Below are positions 1-10,040 of a DNA stretch of 64,000 nucleotides, piece by piece. Origin of the DNA: Hyaloscypha bicolor E. Lineage: Eukaryota > Ascomycota > Leotiomycetes > Helotiales > Hyaloscyphaceae. Made by a program: the position numbers and the translations under genes. The DNA is taken from assembly GCF_002865645.1 (NCBI RefSeq), contig NW_020194552.1, forward strand, positions 1,302,001 to 1,366,000, given 5' to 3'. Under the pieces are notes generated by a model. The model was not told the origin of the DNA and searched no databases. It saw only the letters and a program-made list of their open reading frames with translations. Numbering within the stretch: position 1 is the first letter of the stretch; each line of letters begins with the position of its first letter.

Positions 1-3000
1 ACCCAAGCTTTGAAACTAAGTCGTCGATACTAGACCCTAGAATCCTATTTTCAACCCTTTCGCATCTACTCGAAATCAAAACCTCGGCCTTCTCTGCACA
101 AGATGGTTTGCCTGACCATGAAGCGTATTGTGGTTTCATCGGTCAGACCCAACTCTCAGGACTTCGTGCCTTGCTACTTCAGAGCGCGCACATTACTGGA
201 CGAGACTATGAAGATTTCACCTTGAGGCTTTCCAAAGCATGGAACCGCGAAACACTTCGTGGAGTAGATTTATTTGTTGATCTTCTCTGTCGGCAGATCC
301 TTTCGGAGCTTTGCAATGGGCCGAAGGAAAGCCACCGACAGTACTGTAAGCCGGCCTGCGGTCTGGTAAATTTTCAGGACTTTGATCGCGGACTTGTAAG
401 TGACCAGGACACATTCCTACAGCCCGAATCTAACATACATAGTGTCCCATTGAAGACCATGACAATACGCTGATGAACGCTGTCCAAAATGCCTCGTCCG
501 CATCACCAATGTCTGCAGATTGGTTTCTGTGCGCACTGGTGCTCTATGACACCATGTGGAGTACTGTTGCAGCTATGATTCAATTATGTATAGATTCGCA
601 GGGCCCGAAAGACCCCAATCACTGGTCTTTCGACGCGGCTCGCCTTACACTTGTGCCTCGTTTCAAGATCTTAGATCAAATATATCGACATTCAAAATTC
701 CCAACCACACCCCAAACTTTGGAGTGGGCGCAAGAGCAAACGAAATCACTCATCTGCTCCGGGCTCCACCCTTCTTGTTTTGGCCCTGAATGCACTTGCC
801 TGGGCGATAATATGACAGGTATACAACATCTGGTAAGGTTTCCAATCTACATATGTATTCCGTGCTAACCGTCTCTGTTAAGTGGAAACAACATATCAGC
901 CAGCAGGCACGCAATGCCATAGACCAGCATTTGTCGCACAATCAGTATCTGGAGGTCGAACCCTCTTTGAAAGAGTTTCAGGCAATTTTGGAGGAGCGCC
1001 ATAGTACACTTCCTGTTTTTGCCACAGAGATAAAACATATATCGCAAAAGATCAGTGATGATATACAAGATTGGTATCCAAAACCTCCGCGTGGATCTGC
1101 AAGCAACAAACACACTCCTCCTGACGATGTCTTTCTAATGGGTTGTCCCGAACTTCATCCGATCCCTGGAAAGGATCTTCTCCGAAGTCTCAAGGACCAT
1201 TCGTTCGAAGGGCCGCAGCCAGCAAATTTATCATTGGTACACCCACACTAATACTCGTTCATCCTGCACCCAGCTAACATAAGTAGGCTGAAATTCGCCT
1301 GCTGAAGGATTTCCCAGCGAACATTACTTGCAACCAGTGTGCATGGACTTCCAGCACTATTTCTGCTCGTAAGGTAGAGCCTTTGTCGAAATTATCCGAA
1401 TACATACAGGAGAAGTTGCGATCACAACGCAAAATTGCCAAGTCGAGGATCGATCGGCTGTCGAGCGCTTCAAACCTATCAACATTGCCGTCTCATCCCG
1501 AAATACTTCCCCTCCGCTGCAAGGGTGCGACTCCACGATCACAGATTGTTACGACCGAAGTGGTACAGACGACCCCAATAAATACTGGAGCACAAAATCT
1601 TCGACCTATGGTAGACGTCGGCCGACCTACCAATGAGCAACCCAACCGATTCTCAACGGGCCCTCGATCTCCTCCGAGAGCTGTCAATGAGGGTAGGATG
1701 AGTACAAAGAGCCCAAGTCTTCGCAAACCTCTTTCCATAGCAAGTACATACATCGGGTCCACGAGCAGCCCCCTTACTCAAGCCAGTACCATGTCGCGTT
1801 CTTCTTCCAGATCCGACTCCAGACAGGGCTTCAGTCCACTTCCATTCCCATCGCAAGCCGAGTGCACAACTCTGCCCGAGGTAGTAGAACCCCCAGACCC
1901 GTTCAGATTACAGAGTCCAAAGTCTGTACGGTCTTCAGATGCTGCTTCCACGCAATCGTATCAGTCACCCAAATATCAAGAGCGAAAACCATGGTCGATC
2001 TTCAAATCGAAGGGTCCCAAGACGACTTCTTCGATCACTTCGTATGCATTTTTTACGTCGGGAAGGAGTCTCGTTATTTGGAATGATGCTGGAGCGATCT
2101 GCTACGATCTCGAGAATAGTCCAGAGATTTCAGTGAGGGTAGTGGAGGCTGGGGACATTCTCCTTGCTGCAGGCGGTACAAGGAAATACGCAGTCGTGAG
2201 CAGAATGGGCTCTGTACGAATATCTATCCAGATCAAACCCTACAAATCACTGACGACGTCTAGGTCATAACCCTCCGAAGCTATCAAGACAGGATCAAAC
2301 GCCCATTCCACGAGATGGAGTTGGAGGAAGTGCCATTCAAGATGGCGATTTCGAGCAACGACCATTATCTCGCATTGAAATTCGGCACCAACGTTCGCAT
2401 ACTGGATACACTGACTGGCGCTCTATTTCATCACAAGTTACCTACGCAAAATGGTCGGTGTGGACAGAATGATCACCTTGTTTCCTTCTCGACGGACTGC
2501 CTTTCGTTTATTGCTTGTACGAGATACGAGCCGGAGAAGGTGATCTCATACCATTGCGAATGCCAAACGCCAGCAAATTTTAGCAGTGTTGAGAGTAGTG
2601 CCCCATCTGTAAATCACTCTTCTCTAACTATATTTCCCTTGAATCCACGAAAACTAACTGCACGCCAGGGCCTTGTCTCCGACTCCGGCCTCTCCTCCAT
2701 TCTCCTAACCTCCAAATCTGCCTTCCTAACCACTTTCACCGAACGCGGCTACCCCACCTACCTCTCCTTCCACTCCTCTCCCTCTGCCCATATTCTCAGA
2801 GACCAAGACCTCCGCATCGGCTCCCGCATCCACAAAGCTGCCTTATGCGCCACTGGCCAAAATCTCGTCTTGTTAAACGACCGTAATCAACTATTTTTGA
2901 TGGCAAACCCCTTCGGGAGAGAACAGGCGCCGATTAAAATTGGGCAGGTGAAAAGGCAGACGAGTGTAAAGAGGGAGGTGGAGGTGGCGATGCCGGGAAA

Positions 3001-3136
3001 GGATGAGGTTAATGTTTTTTGGGTAGAGAAGGGAAAGGGGGTATTTGTCACGGTGGGCTTGGGCGGAGGCAAAAGTAGACCGGTTGAGATTGGGGTTGAT
3101 GTCGAACAGATATTGGCCGCGGAGCATGGACTTTAA
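1..3136 (+). CDS. 3' part of a spliced gene, C-terminal beta-propeller-like protein (5' end outside window)
   Basis: The frame is open from base 3, so the start codon lies upstream. Exons read 1-395, 443-832, 883-1236, 1287-2213 and 2264-3136. All four introns (396-442, 833-882, 1237-1286, 2214-2263) are phase 0, with GTAAGT, GTAAGG, GTACAC and GTACGA donors and CTAAC or CTGAC branch points. A fifth, frame-neutral intron is likely at 2609-2668 (GTAAAT, ACTAAC, CAG). About 958 residues are visible. The first third is unrecognised and helical in character. The middle, coded by about 1440-2010, is Ser/Pro-rich and looks disordered. The last part, with stretches such as SLVIWNDAGAICYDL and VRILDTLTGALFHH, looks like WD40-type blades. 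The gene ends with TAA at 3134-3136. A scaffold or signalling role is only inference, and a kinase or NTPase domain may lie upstream of the window. Confidence 0.75.
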
Positions 3137-3260
3137 TTCTGTTGAACCAGACTCATTTTATTTCCTTGTCTAACAACTTTTGACTCGGCATCTACTGTAC
3201 ATGAAGGCCTAAGTGGGTTTATCTTGATAGATGCTTCTCCCACTCTGTTAGGTGTGATGA
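3137..3260 (+). other. 3' flank of the propeller gene
   Basis: This short AT-leaning stretch follows the stop codon and probably holds the 3' UTR and polyadenylation site. I see no reading frame. It ends in the TGA copy that flanks the next mobile element. Confidence 0.5.
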
Positions 3261-3370
3261 GGGCCTGTTTCGCAGCCCTTGAGTGTTCGGATGCTGCCGA
3301 TATCGTATACTAGCATTCAGATATTACAGAAATAAGTATTTCGCAATGTTTTAGATACTGGAGTTGAACG

Positions 3371-3454
3371 CTAGTATTTAAATACTAGTATCTGCCCCCA
3401 TACTAATCTCAGTATTTTCAGAACGACCTACTAGAGGTCGTTCTGAAAATACTG
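3371..3454. repeat. Subterminal palindrome and 20-bp-arm hairpin inside the TIR element
   Basis: An 18-bp perfect palindrome (CTAGTATTTAAATACTAG) lies at 3371-3388. A perfect inverted repeat follows, with 20-bp arms at 3410-3429 and 3435-3454 and a 5-base loop. Both follow the sequence AGTTGAACG, which recurs at 3458-3466 just after the hairpin. They may be transposase-binding or fold-back structures. Confidence 0.85.
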
Positions 3455-3691
3455 GGAGTTGAACGGTCGGCCTTAGGCCACCACGTGCACTCCCAATGCC
3501 CCCCAAATGCCCTAATTTATAGTGGACTTATCGCACACCCTTCCACTGTAATTATATTATTCTAGGACTAGTTTAATAATAACTCTAGGGTATAAATTTT
3601 TTCCAAAGCTTTATATTTTGTGATTCTCGTAGAATAAATCTCAGATTAATTTATTTAGTAGTAAGTAATTGTAGTACAACCGGTTTCCCCG

Positions 3692-3721
3692 GAGGTCATG
3701 TGATTTACGTCACATGACCTC
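3692..3721. repeat. 12-bp-arm hairpin
   Basis: Perfect inverted repeat GAGGTCATGTGA (3692-3703) and its complement (3710-3721) around a 6-base loop. It lies inside the TIR element and has no separate known role. Confidence 0.8.
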
Positions 3722-4008
3722 GTTTCCTATATAGGACATGGGACATGGGATATGCAGGAAACGGGATATGCCGGACACTAGTACTAATTAGTCTTAGCGT
3801 ATTTAGGGATCACATATCAGAACCTTGATACTGCGATCCCTACTTAACAGAATACAATAACTTCACTAACCTACGCAATTAGCATTCCACGACTACATGA
3901 CGGTGCTATACGTTACTAGTGAACCGACAGTAATATAAGGTATAATTATTTTATTAATTACTTTTCTATTTAACGATAAAATAAATCCAGGCTTCAAGAC
4001 GCTATAAT

Positions 4009-4144
4009 TATCCCTTCGTCCGCTGAGACATTGCCACATTAGCGGCCGCACATGAATATCCCTAATTTGGATTATGTTTTGGCCGAATTAGGGATATTCA
4101 TGTGCGGCCGCTAATGTGGCAATGTCTCAGCGGACGAAGGGATA
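4009..4144. repeat. 59-bp perfect inverted repeat (long hairpin)
   Basis: Arms at 4009-4067 and 4086-4144 are exact complements over 59 bases, separated by an 18-base spacer. Each arm contains a GCGGCCGC octamer. Complete identity of both arms suggests recent formation or maintenance by gene conversion. The structure lies in the right half of the TIR element and may be a second foldback element nested in it. Transcribed RNA would form a long double-stranded hairpin. Confidence 0.9.
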
Positions 4145-4390
4145 GGGAGTAATCGCTAATTATTAGGGAAGGAGAAGCGGGAGATTAGTGAGGCTGAAAA
4201 TAGAGGCTAAAAACGCTAGGGGAGATGAAGCTGAAACCTCCGTAATTATGATAATTATGAGTATTTGCATCTTTGAGAAACAGGTGTAAATTATACCGAT
4301 ACTAGCGTTCAATATCGAGCATTGAACGCTAGAGTTCGATATTACTAATATCCGGTATCCAACTTACGTGAGCCCGTGCGAAACAGGCCC

Positions 4391-4996
4391 TGAGTGTGCA
4401 GCGATCGGGCTTCAGAAGTGGGGGACGCCTCGAGTCCGTAATCTGCACGTTACACAGCCTCACCGAGCCTGAGCCCAATTCCAAGACTCCAAACAGCAGC
4501 AGCGTTCCGCGACAGCGCTCGCTGCCAGTACCATCGTAGGTGACAGAAAAGCCTTTTTCGGTCTCATGCTCCCAGCCGCAGCTGGGAACAATGTCTCAGA
4601 ACCCCACCCCCCAACCCGCCGATCCAATCACATCTAAGACCGGCGTTCAGGGCTGAGGCGAAGCTTGGGGGAAGTGCCGAACACAGGATGAAAATGATAG
4701 ATGGGGTTGAGTGGTTGTGTCTCGGATGCTGGGAGCGACTGAGGATGTCAGCCTGGTACAGGCTGAGTATGTTGTGGAAATTTTGTGGAGGATATGAGTA
4801 AGAGTGCATGTGGTGATTGGATTGCTTGGGATTGCCTACTGCCCGTGTCTCTCCTTTCGACAGACTTCTCGAGCCGTCGAATCCTTCGGCCTTCTTTGAC
4901 TTGGCAACGCTGCGAATCTGATTCTTTGGACTTGCTTTTCCCATCGCGGGCCATACTACTTAGTATATTCAGCTGTCAGGTTGCGATCTGGCCCTG
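4391..4996 (+). promoter_or_regulatory. Upstream region of the permease gene
   Basis: Gene-free stretch of normal composition between the TIR element and the permease start. It should contain the permease promoter and 5' leader, but I could not pick out a clear TATA box or operator. A 126-codon minus-strand frame here is low in complexity and was not accepted as a gene. Confidence 0.4.
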
Positions 4997-7149
4997 ATGA
5001 ATTCTGATATTCAAAGTCCGGTGGAGAAAGAAGTTACGAGCAAACTGCTTCGCTCCGAAGAAGTACTGCTGGTCCCGATGAATAATAGCCGCGTTTTCAG
5101 TGATAGAGGGGGAGACACTGGAATGGAGGATGATGAGACGCTACAGGATAATGGGGCGCAGAGGCCGTGGGAAAAGAGGAAGACGTTTAGGAGGACGGAA
5201 CTTAGGTAAGTTCTTTTCATTCACTTCGCTACCTTTCTTATATCAGAAACTTTCGAGGATAGAAATTAATATGTGATCAGACGGACCCTCGGCGAACGCC
5301 ATGTAAACATGATAGCATTCTCTTCCACGATCGGTATCGGATTGTTCTTGCAGTCTGGAAAGATCATGTACCTTATTGGACCCGGTGGTGCAGTCCTGGC
5401 ATACCTGTTTATGGGTACTCTTCTTTGGTCAGCGAATGCTTCGTTAGGGGAAATGACAGCCGTTTTTCCCGTCAAGGGCCCGATCATCGATTTTCCAAGT
5501 CGATATCTAGATGAAGGGGTTGGATTCGCTGTGGGCTGGATGGCTTGGTCAGTTCTATCCCTCTCTCCAGGTCCCTCAACTAATCAACAATAGGTTCGCA
5601 TACATCAATCTCACAGCAACCGAAGTCTCAGCTGTCGCCTCCCTCTTCAAATTCAAATTCGAGCCCGAATACCTAGCATCTTTCTCCTACCCCCAAGAAA
5701 CCCTCCAATGGACATTCGGTCTCAACACCAACCCGGCTGTGTGGGTCGGAATGATGCTCCTCGGTATCTTAGCTATCAACCTCCTCCCCGTCCGCGCCTA
5801 CGGCGAAATCGAGTACGTCTGCGGCTGCATCAAACTCATTGTCATAGTCGGCATCATAATGATGAACACAATCATCAACGCAAACAATACTCGCACTAAC
5901 GGCACAAGTCACTTTCAGCTTTACCAATTGCCTTGGGGATTCTTCTCCAACCAGACAGTAACGGATCCTTCAGGTGGGAGAACATATACCTTTACGGGAG
6001 GAACGGGACGATTGGTGGGTATGTGGTCAGCGATGAACACGATTTTCTTCAGTCTGCAAGGATTTTTTACTGTGAGTGTTACGGCGGCAGAAAATAAACA
6101 TGTGGAGAGGGATGAAGCTATCAAACTCGCTACTCGCAAGGTCTCTCTCAGAGTCATCCTCCTCTACGTTCTTGTGGTTTTCACAGTCGGACTCAATGTC
6201 CCATACAACGACAAGAATCTGCAAGATCAGACTATCAGCTCTATTCGCAGAGGCCAGAACTCGCCGATTATCATCGCCTGTATACACAATAGCATTGTTG
6301 GGTGGCCTCATTTCTTCAATGCTTTTTATATATTCTCGGCATTCAGTTGTGGGGTTAATGGATTATTTATTGCATCCAGACTTTTGCATGCACTTGCGAG
6401 CATCAGGAACGTGTGGCCGAATACGGGATGGGGAGCGAATATCAAGGCGAGGTTGGAGAGGACATCAAGCAAAGGTGTGCCTGTCAATGCGGTGTTTGTG
6501 AGCTGGTTGTTTGGTCTGCTTGGGTTTCTGGCTGTTAAGCCGAGTCCTGCGAGAGTGAGTCCCTTATTATATTTTTGAGGGTTCGATATAGATATGTTAA
6601 TAATATGAATAGATTCTCGGCCGCATGGCAATCTTCTCCACCTGCTCGATGCTGATCGTCTACGCCTGCGTTGCTATCTCATTTTTATACTTTAAGACCA
6701 GAACCATCAACGGCGATCCGGATGAAGGCGTGCTGGTCTCCACTCCCGAAGGACAGTTCTTGAATCGTAATGCGAGCGACTATCCTTATAAATCGCACCT
6801 CCAATGGCTACGCTCGGCATACGCGCTCTTCGGCTGCTGTCTACTCATCATCTTCATCGGATGGCGAGCTTTCTTGAACCCGTTCTCTCACGCGGATTTC
6901 TTGGCTGCGTATCTGAGTGTCCCAATATTCATAATCATTGTGGCATTATATCATCTCAAAGATGAGAGTGAATGGTATCCTTGGACGTGGGGAAGGCGAG
7001 TTACGATGGACATTGGGAATCCGGTTTCGACGCAGGAGAAGGACCCGGAGAAGAGGAAGGGGAGATTTCATAGAGTTGATAGGGAGAGGTGGTGGGCGTG
7101 GGAGAATGTAGTGGAGATGGGTAGGTGGATATGGGTGTGGATGAAGTAA
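4997..7149 (+). CDS. Amino-acid permease, YAT family (APC superfamily)
   Basis: Four exons, 4997-5205, 5281-5547, 5594-6554 and 6613-7149, encode about 657 residues. Introns 5206-5280, 5548-5593 and 6555-6612 have GTAAGT, GTCAGT and GTGAGT donors, and joining them restores the family sequence exactly (TELRRTLGERHVNM, GWMAWFAYINL, SPARILGRMAIF). A charged cytosolic N-terminus of about 70 residues precedes the first membrane segment with STIGIGLFLQSG, the family's substrate-binding glycine-rich motif. SLGEMTAVFPVKG, SVTAAENKHVERDEAIKLA and LNVPYND are YAT hallmarks. About twelve membrane helices are expected. The protein should carry amino acids inward across the plasma membrane by proton symport. 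Substrate is not predictable. The ATG at 4997 has a weak context, and M28 is an alternative start. The protein is slightly longer than usual. Confidence 0.92.
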
Positions 7150-7824
7150 GCGGGGAAATGATCAAAATATATTTCGAAATTGAGAGTGTTGTGAATGCAG
7201 AATGTAATTGGAATTGTCCTACGTATCTGCACCAGTCGAGTGCAAAGCCTCGTGACCATTTCACCAAAGCCTTATATATCATAATAAGTCACCCATTTGC
7301 AACCAGAAAGTGCCCTCCCCTGGTGGAGTGGTCAAGTCAAACTGGGAGGAGGATTTGGGTCCGAATCTCGACAAACTAAGAAAAATTTGACTCACTAGTA
7401 CCGTATACGTACGTACACCAATCGCGGAAAGATGTAGGCATTCTACACCGGGCCGAACTTTTTGCTATTTCAATTTTCTTTCTTTCTTTTGGCTCGAGTA
7501 AGCATCTAAAAATCGTCGGAAAACCAAATAAAAACCCAATCCCGTTCGGCGAAGCGCTGGGTTCACCCCTTCAATCTTTCAGATTAGAAAAGTGTTTTAT
7601 TAGTTGAATCTTTTTCACCTATTTTTACGGCTGTCATTTTATAAATATAGAGCTTTTTAGTAATATTTGTTTTACTTTAGGTAATAAAGAGGTCAGGTAG
7701 GGGTGAACTTCTCTCTTAAACTTTTCCCTTTTTATAGGTGAGAGGCTAAAAGTTTGTGTGATCTTGAGTTACTAGAGTACTATGATACTAGATATCAGAT
7801 TGTGTGATGTAGTTTAAACCAAAG
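7150..7824. other. Intergenic region downstream of the permease
   Basis: Contains the permease 3' UTR, then sequence rich in short TTTCT runs and AT tracts. Overlapping frames are shadows without family features. No gene or regulatory element was recognised. Confidence 0.5.
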
Positions 7825-8030
7825 TGTGACGGTCGGCACCTCTACATAATCCGCCGGGGGCTCGGTATTAGGAACTAGGAGTAAAACGTGAGGCTGGGCT
7901 AGGGATCTTAGTAATATACTATTAAAGGTCGAGGTACTCCTACCTCCTTTACCCTCTAGCTTAGTATTTTCAATACATGAGGTTCTTTGAACTTTGAGCC
8001 TTTGACTATTGTATTGATCCCGCCGTCACA
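7825..8030. mobile_element. Possible solo LTR, 206 bp
   Basis: The segment begins TGTGACGG and ends CCGTCACA, an 8-bp perfect terminal inverted repeat with the TG...CA ends of LTRs. A second segment with the same termini lies at 54724-54958 and has a clear target duplication. Here no 5-bp duplication is visible (CAAAG against GACGG), so the boundary or identity is less certain. Internal sequence is non-coding. Confidence 0.45.
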
Positions 8031-8462
8031 GACGGCGTGCCTACTGGCTATGACGACCATCTTTTCCTACACTGGACATTCGGAACTATTGAGGACTTTA
8101 GGAACTAGTAATCCAATCGCTTTTAAATCCTAGCTTATGAGACCCAATTGCTGGGCTCACTATCAATAGTCAGGTCAAATAAACCGGGCGTTGGTGGCGT
8201 TATGAGAGGCGAGAGAGGGCCACGGGGAGTTGTGGTTAATCGAGCGTTTGATCATTTGATACGAGGCTTACTCGTGTCAAATGGTACGTCGCCACGCTAC
8301 AGCTCAGCTCATGCTGTGTAACAACTATCTCGGGCAGGTTACCCTATCAAGCTGTTTCTGGCTACCAAAGCCCAACTGCTCCCTCTCACCCTCACTCAGA
8401 GTGATGATACACACTTTTCGCTTCTGTATTGAAAAGGTGTCCGGAGATCACATCATCACAAG
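8031..8462 (+). promoter_or_regulatory. Upstream region of the orphan gene
   Basis: Gene-free stretch before the ATG at 8463. A near-perfect inverted repeat with 13-base arms (8253-8265 and 8271-8283, one mismatch) stands about 180 bases upstream and could be a binding site or small hairpin. No convincing TATA box was found. Confidence 0.35.
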
Positions 8463-9431
8463 ATGACTTTTCCTGTGCCCCCCGGGGCTACACTTTCACC
8501 CGCTGGAGCTGCACTTGCAGGTGGTGTTGTTGCAGTTACAACTTCACTAACAACACTCTTGAATAACCAGCGCCGCGGGCAGGAGGCCCAAGGTGAAAGG
8601 CCGCCAACGAAATCTAACAATGAGTCGGAACCAACCTCACCTTGCACAACCCCGGGCGAGTCTTCCTACGACAAAAAACTTGGGGGTGAACCCCCGAGCG
8701 GGTTCATACCCAGGGCAGTGCCAGAATTCTCTGGTTTGCGTCCGCAAGCAGCGAGGGACCCTCCAGTCCGTGTCAGCCATGGAGGGGGGAGTGGTTTCCG
8801 CATACACGTTCCTTTCCCATTCAGCGTACCCATAGCGGCGGGGCACCTGCTGGTAAGCACTTGAAATTGACCAGACTCGGTAGTCGTGTTTGACGCTGCT
8901 TTGTAGCACAGCATTTTCAGCTCCTCTGATGATGAATCAAGTGCTGCGTACGTGTCCGAGAGAGAAAAAACCTCCGCTCCTGCTGCGTCTTCGGCTCGCA
9001 CCAGCGATTCAGCGTATACGGCCATGCCGCCTCCTGATGATGGACAGGATGGTGACACCGATGATGGACAGGATGGTGACACCGATGATGGACAGGATAG
9101 TGACACCGATACTGGAAAGCTTCTCAAAGCTTCAGACCTTAAAAGTATCTGGGAGAACTTGAAGATGAAGGGGGCCGCAGATTTTGGGACGGGAAGTAGT
9201 CGGACGATTTGGAAGAATAGGGACTTTCGTGTCGATGCTGGATTTCTCAAGGACGGCGTGCGCCATTGGGAGTTCCAGGTCAATGGCAGTCCCGTGTCGA
9301 GGGTCGGTAAGCGACTGCTGGGGAGGTACGGGACTCATGAAAAACTGTTCAAGGGCGCATTCGATACAAAGAACGTGCCTGAGTTTGAAGAATGGAAGAG
9401 AGCGGTTTTGGACACCTTGAGTAGACTCTAG
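8463..9431 (+). CDS. Orphan protein with Gly/Ala-rich N-terminus, acidic repeats and a basic C-terminal domain
   Basis: Two exons, 8463-8852 and 8907-9431, are joined across a 54-nt intron with GTAAGC donor, TTTGACG branch and GTAG acceptor, giving 304 residues. Residues about 10-33 (around AGAALAGGVVAVTTSL) are hydrophobic and could be a membrane or self-associating segment. A Ser/Pro-rich linker follows, then three copies of DDGQDGDT. The last 95 residues form a compact charged domain beginning near DLKSIWENLKMKGAADF and containing VRHWEFQVNGSPVSR and EFEEWKRAVLDTL. I do not recognise the family. Clean codon composition and a consensus intron argue for a real gene. It is the last normal-composition gene before the RIP-mutated block, a position typical of accessory genes. 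Confidence 0.65.
9036..9107 (+). repeat. 24-bp coding minisatellite, three units
   Basis: Three in-frame 24-base units (9036-9059, 9060-9083, 9084-9107) each encode DDGQDGDT, with one G-to-A change making S in the third. Being a multiple of three, the array can gain or lose units without breaking the frame. Confidence 0.9.
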
Positions 9432-9600
9432 TGCTGACTTCTGCGAGAGAGTTATCTGTCCACGGTTGCAAAGGGTGATGTCTGGTAGAGAATGTGGCAT
9501 GACTGTTGATCTCGTCCATTGAATGTCGTCTCCCCTCGCACATCTCTCACAAGCTCTGTTCACGCCCGTTCGTCAATACGAGCGGTTTACTAATCGGGCG
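9432..9600. other. 3' flank of the orphan gene
   Basis: Short normal-composition stretch following the stop codon. It contains no gene that I can support and probably carries the 3' UTR. Confidence 0.4.
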
Positions 9601-9748
9601 CTACGATTGGTCAATCGGCCTTCCGATTAATCAATCGTAGCTCCCATTAATTAATAGGAAATGGAATACGATTCGCAAGCCACAGTGGGTCCCGATTAAT
9701 CAATAAGGGGGCCGATTAATCAATCGAATGGCCGATTGATTAATCGGG
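9601..9748. repeat. Cluster of inverted ATTAATCAAT-type repeats
   Basis: At least five copies of a CCGATTAATCAATCG-like motif occur in both orientations within 150 bases. Two hairpins are clear. Arms 9601-9618 and 9623-9640 match except for two positions, both C/T-type transitions. Arms CCGATTAATCAATCG and its exact complement lie around 9712-9747. The motif core resembles homeodomain sites, but an old foldback transposon end explains the pattern equally well. Confidence 0.75.
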
Positions 9749-9782
9749 TAATATTGAGGTCTCGGGAATAGCAAAAGCTTTA

Positions 9783-10040
9783 CTATACATGCCTCCTACT
9801 ATGTCTAGGCGCTCCTATAGCTACCCCAGCCCTTTTTGGTACCCTCCCCTCCACTTGATTACCTGATTCTCCTTCTTCTCTAGCTCTATTCTTACGTGCT
9901 TGCTCCTTAGCTACTCTTTTCTTTGCTCTCTCAGATGCTCTTCTAGCCTTCTGAACTAATATAATTGAACTACTGTAGTGGGGAATCAGGTGACGGGTCA
10001 CGTAGCTGGTCAGGTGCTCTCGGCTGTCCACCACCCCCAT
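9783..10040 (-). pseudogene. Small Lys/Arg/Glu-rich reading frame, probable mobile-element fragment
   Basis: An 85-codon minus-strand frame contains the strongly charged helical stretch ARRASERAKKRVAKEQARKN, resembling charged tails of fungal transposon proteins. It stops where the repeat copies begin. There is no clear promoter and no conserved catalytic motif. It could be the end of a DDE transposase or a chance frame. The assignment is tentative. Confidence 0.3.

Larger units (their letters stand above)
3261..4390. mobile_element. Non-autonomous PIF/Harbinger-like TIR element, 1130 bp
   Basis: The terminal inverted repeats are GGGCCTGTTTCGCA at 3261-3274 and its exact complement at 4377-4390. 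They are flanked by a direct TGA triplet at 3258-3260 and 4391-4393. GGGCCTGTTT-type ends with 3-bp target duplications are known for PIF/Harbinger and Tourist-like elements. A subterminal inverted pair (TTGAACGCTAGTAT at 3364-3377, complement at 4299-4312) supports the same boundaries. No transposase frame is present, so it would need a protein supplied in trans. Three internal hairpins are listed separately. Composition is only mildly AT-rich, unlike the RIP-mutated block further along. The family assignment rests on ends and duplication length, not on a transposase. Confidence 0.7.

Noticed and set aside
4564..4944. 126-codon minus-strand frame upstream of the permease
   Set aside because: Low-complexity, no family features, and it overlaps the likely permease promoter. 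Its composition fits chance in this stretch.
9712..9747. CRISPR-like appearance of regularly repeated CCGATTAATCAATCG
   Set aside because: The repeats alternate orientation, have irregular spacing, and this is a eukaryotic genome.
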